From the NCBI GenBank assembly GCA_028697875.1, contig JAQVEQ010000162.1:1-6255 (forward strand): DNA of 6,255 nucleotides, in the 5' to 3' direction. Shown here one piece after another: positions 1-5,440 of this stretch. Below the pieces are notes generated by a model. That model worked only from the letters and a program-made list of their open reading frames with translations, did no database searches and was not told the origin of the DNA. The stretch comes from Novosphingobium sp. GTDB lineage: Bacteria; Pseudomonadota; Alphaproteobacteria; Sphingomonadales; Sphingomonadaceae. Numbering within the stretch: position 1 is the first letter of the stretch; each line of letters begins with the position of its first letter. The position numbers were made by a program, and so were the translations under genes.

Positions 1-569
1 CCATGGCCGACATGGGCTATCGCGGCGCGGGCACGAGCGAGTGCCTGTGGGAAACCGGCGAGTTCTATTTCATCGAAATGAACACCCGCCTGCAGGTCGA
101 ACACCCGGTGACCGAAGCCATTACCGGCGTCGATCTGGTGCGCGAACAGATCCGCATCGCCGACGGCAAGCCGCTGTCGGTCACGCAGGACGAACTGCGC
201 TTCACCGGCCATGCGATCGAATGCCGGATCAACGCCGAAGACCCGTTCAATTTCACCCCCTCGCCGGGCGAAGTGACCAGCTATCATGCCGCCGGCGGCA
301 TGCATGTGCGCGTCGATTCAGGGCTTTACGCCGGGTACCGGATCCCGCCCTACTACGATTCGATGATCGCCAAGCTGATCGTCTATGGCCGCACGCGCGA
401 AGGGTGCATCATGCGCCTCAAGCGTGCGCTGCAGGAAATGGTCATCGGCGGCGTGAAGACCTCGATCCCGCTGCACGAAGCCCTGATCCAGGAACCCGAT
501 TTCCTCAACGGCGACTATTCGATCAAGTGGCTCGAGCACTGGCTCGCGCATCGCGACGACGACGCCTGA
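1..569 (+). CDS. accC: Biotin carboxylase subunit of acetyl-CoA carboxylase, 3' part
   Basis: AccC carries out the ATP-dependent carboxylation of biotin on AccB, the first half-reaction of acetyl-CoA carboxylase in cytosolic fatty-acid synthesis. The gene is cut by the left window edge. About 188 codons remain, corresponding to roughly the last 40% of a ~450-residue protein. Visible are the end of the ATP-grasp domain and the biotin-carboxylase C-terminal domain. Counting from the ATG at base 3, E13 and E25 match the metal-binding glutamates of E. coli AccC (E276, E288). The motif EMNTRLQVEHP (residues 25-35) holds the catalytic-loop Arg and Glu (R292 and E296 in E. coli), and R103 in HVRVDSG matches R338. 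YAGYRIPPYYDSMIAKL is also typical. The ATG at base 3 is internal, not the true start. GTSECLW at residues 10-16 replaces the usual GTxEFL, a mild local oddity that leaves the catalytic Glu in place. The gene ends in TGA, followed by an intrinsic terminator. Pyruvate or propionyl-CoA carboxylase subunits are related, but the C-terminus stops where stand-alone AccC stops. Confidence 0.93.
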   Translation, partial: MADMGYRGAGTSECLWETGEFYFIEMNTRLQVEHPVTEAITGVDLVREQIRIADGKPLSVTQDELRFTGHAIECRINAEDPFNFTPSPGEVTSYHAAGGMHVRVDSGLYAGYRIPPYYDSMIAKLIVYGRTREGCIMRLKRALQEMVIGGVKTSIPLHEALIQEPDFLNGDYSIKWLEHWLAHRDDDA

Positions 570-614
570 TTTCCCGGCGGGGACACCCCCGGAAAGGGCC
601 CTGGCGAAAATGCG

Positions 615-640
615 AAAGCGGCCTCCACGGGGGCCGTTTT
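615..640 (+). terminator. Intrinsic terminator of accC
   Basis: This is a GC-rich hairpin 45 bases after the accC stop. Bases 619-625 pair with 630-636 (CGGCCTC with GGGGCCG, one T-G wobble) around the loop CACG. An A-run at 615-617 on the left pairs with the TTTT at 637-640 on the right, with a G-T wobble between. Stem plus T-tract is the classical rho-independent form. The A-run on the left makes weak action on the opposite strand possible. Confidence 0.75.
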
Positions 641-650
641 CTACATCGGG

Positions 651-677
651 AAAAGCCTTTTTCCACAGTTAAGGCTT
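651..677 (-). terminator. Probable terminator hairpin of the Lrp-family gene
   Basis: The perfect 7-bp inverted repeat AAGCCTT (653-659) / AAGGCTT (671-677) has an 11-base loop. It lies 14 bases past the stop codon of the minus-strand regulator. Read on the minus strand the stem ends in TT and is followed by two more T (651-652). The stem is AT-rich and the T-tract short, so this is weaker than the neighbouring accC terminator. Its position between two convergent genes supports the call. Confidence 0.45.
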
Positions 678-691
678 ATTACCGGAAATGG

Positions 692-1183
692 TTAATCCAG
701 CGGCACGCCCGGCAGTTGCTTGGCGGTGCGGATGGTCAGCGAGGTCTTGACGCTGGCAACGTTCGGCGCCGGGGTCAGCTTGCTGGTCAGGAACTCCTGG
801 AAGCTTTGCAGGTCGTGGCTGACGATCTTCAGGATGAAGTCGATTTCGCCGTTCAGCATATGGCATTCACGCACTTCGGGCAGCGCTTTCATGTGATCCT
901 CGAAAGCGCGCAGATCCGCCTCCGCCTGGCTTTTCAGGCTGACCATGGCGAAAACGGTGATGGCAAAGCCCAGTTTCGCGGGGTCGAGTTCCGCATGATA
1001 GCCGCGAATGACCCCGGCATCCTCCAGCGCACGGACTCGCCGCAGGCATGGCGGCGCGGTCAATCCGACCCTTTTCGCGAGTTCGACATTGGTAACTCGC
1101 CCTTCGTCCTGCAGTTCAGCCAGCAGACGGCGATCGATCTTATCGAATGTGTCCAATGGTAATGCCCTTGCCATGCGCCGCAC
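692..1183 (-). CDS. Lrp/AsnC-family transcriptional regulator
   Basis: Lrp/AsnC proteins are DNA-binding regulators, often sensing amino acids and often autoregulatory. They bind DNA as dimers or octamers. The 163-residue product has the family layout and usual length. A winged helix-turn-helix occupies about residues 14-60 (DKIDRRLLAELQDEGR, then VELAKRVGL and CLRRVRALE as the two helices of the motif). The ligand-binding RAM domain covers about 72-150, with the characteristic GEID (112-115) at the ligand site. I chose the GTG at 1183 because AGGAG lies 8 bases before it. An ATG three codons later (1174) and a TTG at 1207 have no such site. The gene is convergent with accC and divergent from the kinase-like gene, so the shared upstream region is a natural place for it to bind. 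The target amino acid cannot be read from the sequence. Family assignment is firm; the specific role is unknown. Confidence 0.93.
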   Translation of the reverse strand: MRRMARALPLDTFDKIDRRLLAELQDEGRVTNVELAKRVGLTAPPCLRRVRALEDAGVIRGYHAELDPAKLGFAITVFAMVSLKSQAEADLRAFEDHMKALPEVRECHMLNGEIDFILKIVSHDLQSFQEFLTSKLTPAPNVASVKTSLTIRTAKQLPGVPLD

Positions 1184-1191
1184 GATCAGCG

Positions 1192-1196
1192 CTCCT
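1192..1196 (-). promoter_or_regulatory. Ribosome binding site that sets the regulator start
   Basis: On the minus strand AGGAG is followed by 8 bases and then GTG (1183). This is the only strong Shine-Dalgarno match near the three possible starts of the Lrp-family gene, and it decides for the GTG. Confidence 0.7.
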
Positions 1197-1205
1197 CTCG
1201 CTAAC

Positions 1206-1231
1206 AACGTAACACGCTCGCGACTTTTTCC
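1206..1231 (-). promoter_or_regulatory. Candidate EcfG-like promoter of the Lrp-family gene
   Basis: On the minus strand GGAAA (1231-1227) is separated by 17 bases from CGTT (1209-1206). The alphaproteobacterial general-stress sigma factor EcfG/SigT recognises GGAAC-N16/17-CGTT, so this is one base off consensus. Initiation would fall near base 1199, giving a leader of about 16 bases with the AGGAG inside it. The match is short and the conserved C is missing, so it may be chance. No convincing housekeeping -35/-10 pair was seen for this gene. Confidence 0.3.
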
Positions 1232-1236
1232 CTAAC

Positions 1237-1247
1237 TAAGATACTTA
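1237..1247. promoter_or_regulatory. Small palindrome, possible operator in divergent region
   Basis: TAAG-ATA-CTTA is a perfect 4-bp inverted repeat around a 3-base centre. It sits inside an AT-rich patch (about 1224-1248) in an otherwise GC-rich region, between the Lrp-family gene and the divergent kinase-like gene. Lrp/AsnC proteins bind loosely palindromic, AT-centred sites of about 13-15 bp, often at their own promoter. The size and place fit an autoregulatory operator, but a repeat this short can arise by chance. Confidence 0.3.
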
Positions 1248-1322
1248 ACCCGGCATGTCCCGCTTTGTGACGGCGCTTCCGGCCGACATGGCGGATGGCG
1301 GCGAAAATGGTAGGGAGGCAGG

Positions 1323-1346
1323 ATGACCGAACCAGTGCACCTGTAA
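1323..1346 (+). CDS. Possible 7-codon leader ORF upstream of the kinase-like gene
   Basis: ATG at 1323 opens a seven-codon frame, MTEPVHL, closed by TAA at 1344-1346. It lies 26 bases before the kinase-like ATG and in a different frame. GGAGG at 1314-1318 ends 4 bases before this ATG and is a stronger Shine-Dalgarno match than the GGAG before the downstream gene. If transcribed, ribosomes could load here first. There is no run of one amino acid that would mark a classical attenuator, and no function is claimed. If the downstream protein actually starts at the in-frame ATG at 1295, this frame would only overlap it. Confidence 0.3.
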   Translation: MTEPVHL

Positions 1347-1372
1347 TCGCACCCCCAGCCAACCGGAGATCC

Positions 1373-3139
1373 ATGTATTTCGACGATCGCCTTGCCACCG
1401 TGTTGCGTACCGGCGTCGGCAGCGATCGTGCGGCGCGCACGCAGTTCCGGCAGTTGCTCGACCTGCTCGGGACGCTGCCTTCGGCTGCGCGCGGCCCTCT
1501 GGTCGACAATGCCTACGCGCGGCTCGACATGCTCGCCGAACGGCTGAAGCCGGCGGAACGGGGCGCGATGATCCGCGAGCCGGGGGTCCGGCTCACCAGC
1601 CCCCGCCTGGTGGCGGCACTGGCTCGCGACGAAGCGGAAGTGGCCTCCGCCACAATGGCCGCTGCCCGCCTGCCGGACGAGCAGTGGCAAGCGCTGATCC
1701 CCCAGTTGCCGATGGCGGCCCGTGGCTTCCTGCGCCACCGCCGCGACCTGGAAAACGGCGCCAACGAGGTGCTCCAGCGCCTGGGGATCGGCGACCTCGT
1801 CCTGCCCTGCCCCGACGTGCTCGAACTGTCGGACAGCCTTCCGCTCGAAAGCAGCCTGGACGAAACGGACATTTCCGCGCTCGGCTGGCCGCAGCCCGGC
1901 ACGCCCCGCCCGGAACGGGAGCGGGACGACAGCAGCGACGGCGACAGTCTGGCGATCGGCGCCCTGGTCCGCCGGATCGAGGCGTTCCAGCGGGCCCGGG
2001 GCGGCGTGGCGGCGCCCCCGCCGCATGGCGCGGATACGCCCCGCCTGCCGCTGGAAGAACCGCAGGACACGCGGACACGGTCCGTGCCCGCCGCATTCGA
2101 TTTCTCGACCGACACGGCCGGCCGGATCAACTGGTGCGATCCGGCCGTCGCCCCGATGGCCGTGGGCCTGGCGCTGGCGAACGAAGCCCCCGATGCCCCG
2201 GCGCAGGGCGAGCGGGCCATGCTCGACGCCATGCGCCATCGCCAGCCGGTGCACGGGGCGACAATCGCGATTACCGGCGCACCGGCGATTGCCGGGCAGT
2301 GGCGCATCGACGCCACCCCCCGCTTCGGCAAGGAAACCGGGCGCTTCCTCGGCTATTATGGGCGCATGCGGCGCTTGCCTGCGGCCGCGCAGCAAGCCCC
2401 GTCCCCCGTCGACCCGATGGCCGACCGCATGCGGCAGATCCTCCATGAGCTACGCACGCCGGTCAACGCGATCCAGGGCTTCGCCGAGATCATCCAGCAG
2501 CAGCTCTATGGCCCAGCGCCGCACGAGTACCGCGCGCTGGCCGCCACGATCGCGAGCGACGCCGCCCGCATCCTCGCCGGTTTCGACGAGCTCGACCGGC
2601 TGGCCAGGCTGGAAAGCGGCGCGCTCGAACTGGACGAGGGGACGAGCGATTTCGCCGCCATCCTCGCGAACCTCGCCGTGCAGGTCCGCCCTGCCCTGCA
2701 GGCACGCGGCAGCGCGATCGCCGTCTGGGGGACGGACGAACCGGCACTGGTCCCGCTGGCGCAAGGCGACGCGGAAAAGCTCGGCTGGCGGCTGATGGCG
2801 ACCCTTGCGGCGGAAGCGAGCGCGGGGGAAGAAATCGACCTGCATGTCGCCCGCGAAGGCACGCGCGCCATTTTCGCCGTCGAACTCCCGGCTGGCCTGG
2901 CCAGCGCGGCCGACGTGTTTGCGGCTGCCTTGCCCGCCGGGCAGCGGGCGATCAGCGCCGGAATGTTCGGCGCCAGCTTCACTCTCCGGCTCGCACGGGC
3001 CGAAGCACGCGCGGCAGGCGGCGACCTGACGCAGGAAGACGACATGCTGCGGCTGGTGCTGCCGCTCTTGACCGCGCACGACGCAGTCCATAGCCAGAGC
3101 AGCCAAGACACCGAAGGCGCGGGAGGACAGGCCGCCTGA
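1373..3139 (+). CDS. Histidine-kinase-like signalling protein with degenerate ATPase domain
   Basis: The product has 588 residues from the ATG at 1373, which GGAG (1365-1368) precedes. In-frame ATGs at 1295 and 1307 lack a clear ribosome site. Residues 1-140 are a helical, Ala/Leu/Arg-rich domain (including RLTSPRLVAAL and ARGFLRHRRDL) that I cannot name. Residues 145-245 are a Pro/acidic linker with one short helix (about 195-210). Residues about 246-333 look like a PAS/PAC fold. Residues 351-420 are a HisKA dimerisation domain with an intact H-box, HELRTPVNAIQGF, phospho-acceptor H358. The C-terminal part (about 425-567) has the outline of a HATPase_c domain. However, the expected N-box Asn is not seen around AEKLGWRLMATLAAEA (468-483), no DxGxG box appears, and only a worn G2-like stretch remains (GMFGASFTLRLARAEARAAGG). 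No transmembrane segment is obvious, so it is probably cytosolic. It may be a phosphotransfer or scaffold protein rather than an active kinase. No response regulator adjoins it. It is probably co-transcribed with the deacetylase 27 bases downstream. Confidence 0.82.
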   Translation: MYFDDRLATVLRTGVGSDRAARTQFRQLLDLLGTLPSAARGPLVDNAYARLDMLAERLKPAERGAMIREPGVRLTSPRLVAALARDEAEVASATMAAARLPDEQWQALIPQLPMAARGFLRHRRDLENGANEVLQRLGIGDLVLPCPDVLELSDSLPLESSLDETDISALGWPQPGTPRPERERDDSSDGDSLAIGALVRRIEAFQRARGGVAAPPPHGADTPRLPLEEPQDTRTRSVPAAFDFSTDTAGRINWCDPAVAPMAVGLALANEAPDAPAQGERAMLDAMRHRQPVHGATIAITGAPAIAGQWRIDATPRFGKETGRFLGYYGRMRRLPAAAQQAPSPVDPMADRMRQILHELRTPVNAIQGFAEIIQQQLYGPAPHEYRALAATIASDAARILAGFDELDRLARLESGALELDEGTSDFAAILANLAVQVRPALQARGSAIAVWGTDEPALVPLAQGDAEKLGWRLMATLAAEASAGEEIDLHVAREGTRAIFAVELPAGLASAADVFAAALPAGQRAISAGMFGASFTLRLARAEARAAGGDLTQEDDMLRLVLPLLTAHDAVHSQSSQDTEGAGGQAA

Positions 3140-3166
3140 GCCTGCAACCATGGGGCTGCCCGACCG

Positions 3167-4162
3167 ATGCGGTCAATTGTCGACCTTCCCGATAGTTCGG
3201 CAGCGGCCCGCTTCGAGCCCGGCTTCGGGCCGCGCTTCGTCCTGACGGTCGACACGGAAGAGGAATTCGACTGGGACGCCCCCTTCGAACGCAGCGGGCA
3301 CGGCCTCGACCATGTCCCGCGCCTGCGCAAGTTCCAGCAGTTCTGCGAAGGCCAGGGCGTCGTCCCGATCTACCTGATCGACTACCCCATCGCGACGTCG
3401 CCGATGGCGGTCGAGATCCTGCGCGATGCCGCAGCCGGCGGACGCGCCGAGATCGGCATCCAGTTGCATCCCTGGGTCAATCCGCCCCACGACGAGGATG
3501 TGAACAATCACAACAGCTTTGCCGGGAATCTTCCGGCAGAGCTGGAACGGGCCAAGTTCCGCATGCTGCGCGAGCGGATCGCGTCTTCTTTCGGCGTGAG
3601 TCCGATGATCTACCGCGCCGGACGCTATGGCCTCGGCCCCAATACCGCCGCTCTCCTGCGCGAGGAAGGCATCGCCATCGACAGTTCCGTGCGGGCCCGG
3701 TTCGACTATTCGGCGGCGGGCGGCGTCAATTACCGCAACCACCCGGTTCGCCCCTATTGGGTCGGCGAAGGGCATCGCTTGCTGGAACTGCCGCTGACGA
3801 CCGTGTTTGCAGGCCCCCTGCGCCGGTTGGGCGACTGGCTCTACCCGGCGCTGTGGCGCGCGCCGGTGCTGCGCGGGGCGCTCGCCCGGGCCGGCCTGCT
3901 CGACCGCATCCCGCTGACGCCCGAAGGCGTGACCGCCGCCGAAGCGATCCGGGGAATCGACGCCGCCCTCGACGAAGGCCTCCCCCTGCTGGTCTTCTCG
4001 TTCCACAGCCCCTCGCTGCGGCCGGGCCACACGCCCTATGTACGGGACGAAGACGATCTCGACCGGCTGTACGACTGGTGGCGCGAGGTTCTCGCCCATC
4101 TCCGGCAGCGCGGTGTCCAGCCAGCGACCGTTGCCGGGATCATGGAAGCCGTCGAAGTCTGA
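3167..4162 (+). CDS. WalW-type polysaccharide deacetylase family protein
   Basis: This 331-residue protein looks like the NodB-fold carbohydrate esterase group often annotated WalW or polysaccharide deacetylase, which removes N- or O-acetyl groups from envelope or capsular sugars. Visible motifs are VDTEEEFDW (28-36, D29 as candidate catalytic base), GIQLHPW (97-103, H101 as candidate metal ligand, with H108 close by), YRAGRYGLGPNT (149-160, motif 3 Arg) and FSFHSPSL (277-284, H280). The canonical TFDDG and HxxxH patterns are replaced, so metal binding cannot be taken for granted. No signal peptide or membrane segment is seen, which suggests a cytosolic protein acting on lipid-linked or precursor sugars. 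The start is the only in-frame ATG after the upstream stop. No good Shine-Dalgarno precedes it, so translation may be coupled to the kinase-like gene 27 bases upstream. The substrate is unknown. No glycosyltransferase lies within the window. Confidence 0.85.
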   Translation: MRSIVDLPDSSAAARFEPGFGPRFVLTVDTEEEFDWDAPFERSGHGLDHVPRLRKFQQFCEGQGVVPIYLIDYPIATSPMAVEILRDAAAGGRAEIGIQLHPWVNPPHDEDVNNHNSFAGNLPAELERAKFRMLRERIASSFGVSPMIYRAGRYGLGPNTAALLREEGIAIDSSVRARFDYSAAGGVNYRNHPVRPYWVGEGHRLLELPLTTVFAGPLRRLGDWLYPALWRAPVLRGALARAGLLDRIPLTPEGVTAAEAIRGIDAALDEGLPLLVFSFHSPSLRPGHTPYVRDEDDLDRLYDWWREVLAHLRQRGVQPATVAGIMEAVEV

Positions 4163-4185
4163 CCTTCCGCCCTCGGGTTACGGAC

Positions 4186-4204
4186 GTGGGAAACATCATC
4201 CCAC
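4186..4204 (+). other. Small hairpin after the deacetylase gene
   Basis: GTGGGA (4186-4191) and TCCCAC (4199-4204) form a perfect 6-bp stem with the loop AACATCA, starting 24 bases after the deacetylase stop. Only two T follow, so it is not a standard intrinsic terminator. It could slow or process the transcript end, and no clear terminator separates this gene from the tRNAs. Confidence 0.3.
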
Positions 4205-4233
4205 TTGCCTGACATTCCGGCGCGGGCTAGGCC
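4205..4233 (+). promoter_or_regulatory. Weak candidate promoter of the tRNA pair
   Basis: TTGCCT (4205-4210) matches TTGACA at 4 of 6 positions. After 17 bases comes TAGGCC (4228-4233), a poor -10. A GC-rich stretch (CCCCCCGACGC) follows, as is common before stringently controlled stable-RNA genes. Initiation would fall about 10 bases before the first tRNA. Support is mostly positional. Confidence 0.22.
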
Positions 4234-4249
4234 CCCCGACGCAATGGCC

Positions 4250-4325
4250 GGGCCTGTAGCTCAGCGGTTAGAGCTGGCCGCTCATAACGGCTAGGTCGCG
4301 GGTTCGAATCCTGCCGGGCCCACCA
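4250..4325 (+). tRNA. tRNA-Ile2 (anticodon CAU, read as lysidine-modified)
   Basis: A full cloverleaf of 76 bases with encoded CCA. The acceptor GGGCCTG pairs with CGGGCCC with one wobble. D-stem GCTC/GAGC, anticodon stem GGCCG/CGGCT and T-stem GCGGG/CCTGC around TTCGAAT all close. The anticodon CAT is at 4283-4285. CAU can mark initiator Met, elongator Met or the minor Ile2 tRNA. The start G-C pair excludes an initiator. The D-loop (AGCGGTTA), the GGTC in the variable loop, and the C4-G69 and C5-G68 acceptor pairs resemble E. coli ileX. They are among the features recalled as favouring TilS, the enzyme that changes C34 to lysidine so that AUA is read. Automatic annotation may call it tRNA-Met. 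That it is a tRNA is certain; the Ile2 identity is probable. Confidence 0.9.
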
Positions 4326-4340
4326 TTGCAGGCACAGGGT

Positions 4341-4417
<77 letters not shown>

Positions 4418-4439
4418 ACCGCCCCGGATTACCGAACGG

Positions 4440-5324
4440 TCAGCGGCGGCCCCGGCCGAGCGGGTCGAGGGCCGATGGACGGACGCCCCCGCCGATAGTA
4501 TTCCCCCTGCCCTGCATCGCCTGGAGCGCGGCAATGCGCTTCTCGGTCGAGGGGTGGGTCGAGAACATCTCCGACAGGCCGACCGGCACGATGTAGAGCT
4601 GCGCCGCGGCCGGATTGCGTTCCGCCACCGGGTTGGGAATCCGCTTTGCCGCACCGCTGATCTTGGCCAGAGCCGAAGCGAGCGCCGCCGGATTGCCGCT
4701 GATTTCCGCCCCGGCCCGGTCCGCACCGTATTCGCGCGTGCGGCTGATCGCCATCTGCACGATCATCGCGGCGAATGGCGCCATGAAAACAGCGAGAATG
4801 CCCGCGATGCCGCCCCCGTTGTTCCGGTTGCCGCCGAAGAACAGGCCGAAATTGGCAATCATCGAGATCGCGCCGGCAATCGTCGCCACCATGGTCATGA
4901 CCAGGGTGTCGCGGTTGCGGACATGCCCCAGTTCGTGGGCCATGACGGCGGCGACTTCCTCGCGCCCGAGCATCCGTAGCAGGCCGGTGGTCGCGGCAAC
5001 GGCGGCGTGTTCCGGATCGCGGCCGGTGGCAAAGGCATTGGGCGCGTCGGTATCGACGAGATAGACTTTCGGCATCGGCAGGCCGGCATTGTGCGCGAGT
5101 TGCGAGACGATGCCATGGAATTCCGGCGCGCTGGCCGCATCGACTTCGCGCGCATGATGCATGCGCAGGACGATCTTGTCGGCGTTCCAGTAAGTGAAGA
5201 AATTCATGCCGCCAGCCGCGATCAGGGCGATCAAGGCCCCGCCCGAACCGCCGAACGTGAAGCCGAGCACCATCAAAAGCGCCGTGAGCGCCGCGAGAAG
5301 CATGGCTGTCTTGAAGAAGTTCAT
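4440..5324 (-). CDS. htpX: HtpX membrane zinc metalloprotease
   Basis: HtpX is an inner-membrane M48-family protease that degrades damaged or misfolded membrane proteins, acting in parallel with FtsH. From the ATG at 5324 the product is 294 residues, close to the usual size. Two N-terminal hydrophobic segments (about 4-22 and 26-45) precede the conserved NAFATGRDPEHAAVA region (96-110) and the zinc motif HELGH (130-134). Two further hydrophobic segments follow (about 144-164 and 172-192), and then TREYGAD (196-202), whose Glu (198) is the third zinc ligand. The C-terminal STHPSTEKRI (258-267) is a family signature, and a Gly/Arg-rich tail follows, as in related alphaproteobacterial proteins. 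The frame stays open to an ATG at 5438, but those extra 38 residues are not HtpX-like, and the MNFFKTA start is standard. The ribosome site is weak. A candidate housekeeping promoter lies about 30 bases upstream of the start. The catalytic site is complete, so it should be active. Confidence 0.96.
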   Translation of the reverse strand: MNFFKTAMLLAALTALLMVLGFTFGGSGGALIALIAAGGMNFFTYWNADKIVLRMHHAREVDAASAPEFHGIVSQLAHNAGLPMPKVYLVDTDAPNAFATGRDPEHAAVAATTGLLRMLGREEVAAVMAHELGHVRNRDTLVMTMVATIAGAISMIANFGLFFGGNRNNGGGIAGILAVFMAPFAAMIVQMAISRTREYGADRAGAEISGNPAALASALAKISGAAKRIPNPVAERNPAAAQLYIVPVGLSEMFSTHPSTEKRIAALQAMQGRGNTIGGGVRPSALDPLGRGRR

Positions 5325-5356
5325 TGTCGATCTTTGCCCATGGCCAGAATGATATG

Positions 5357-5381
5357 GGAAATTTAGGGTGCGCCGGGCGTT
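5357..5381 (+). promoter_or_regulatory. Candidate EcfG-like promoter of the DUF454 gene
   Basis: GGAAA (5357-5361), 16 bases, then CGTT (5378-5381) is one mismatch from the alphaproteobacterial general-stress consensus GGAAC-N16/17-CGTT. Initiation would fall near 5388, giving a leader of about 50 bases. It overlaps the candidate htpX promoter on the other strand, so the two could interfere. A perfect TTGACA starts at 5381 on this strand, but no acceptable -10 follows at 15-18 bases. Confidence 0.3.
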
Positions 5382-5387
5382 TGACAA
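5360..5387 (-). promoter_or_regulatory. Candidate housekeeping promoter of htpX
   Basis: On the minus strand TTGTCA (5387-5382, 5 of 6 to consensus) is separated by 16 bases from TAAATT (5365-5360, 4 of 6). Initiation near 5353 would leave a leader of about 30 bases before the htpX ATG. Just downstream the same strand reads CCCATAT, which resembles a heat-shock -10, but no matching CTTGAA-type -35 was found at the right distance. Confidence 0.38.
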
Positions 5388-5440
5388 TGGCCGGCTGTCC
5401 CGCATTTCGTCCGGCGGCATATATGACAAGGAAACCATGA

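Noticed and set aside
31..52. Unusual residues (TSECLW) in the AccC ATP-grasp segment as a sign of inactivation
   Set aside because: The metal-binding Glu is kept and all later catalytic residues are intact, so it is more likely a tolerated variation.
1232..2446. Long open frame (404 codons) on the minus strand opposite the kinase-like gene
   Set aside because: Antisense frames stay open in high-GC coding DNA. The peptide is low-complexity (Arg, Gly, His and Pro rich), while the plus-strand frame has recognisable domains.
3173..4099. 308-codon minus-strand frame opposite the deacetylase gene
   Set aside because: It is a shadow of the plus-strand gene, which carries the WalW-type motifs. The antisense peptide has no recognisable domain.
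5347..5357. Heat-shock (sigma-32) type -10, CCCATAT on the minus strand before htpX
   Set aside because: No CTTGAA-like -35 lies 12-17 bases upstream, so only half of the promoter is present.
5322..5438. 38-residue N-terminal extension of HtpX from the ATG at 5438
   Set aside because: The extension is unlike HtpX, and the standard hydrophobic start begins at 5324. The extension would also consume the whole intergenic promoter region.
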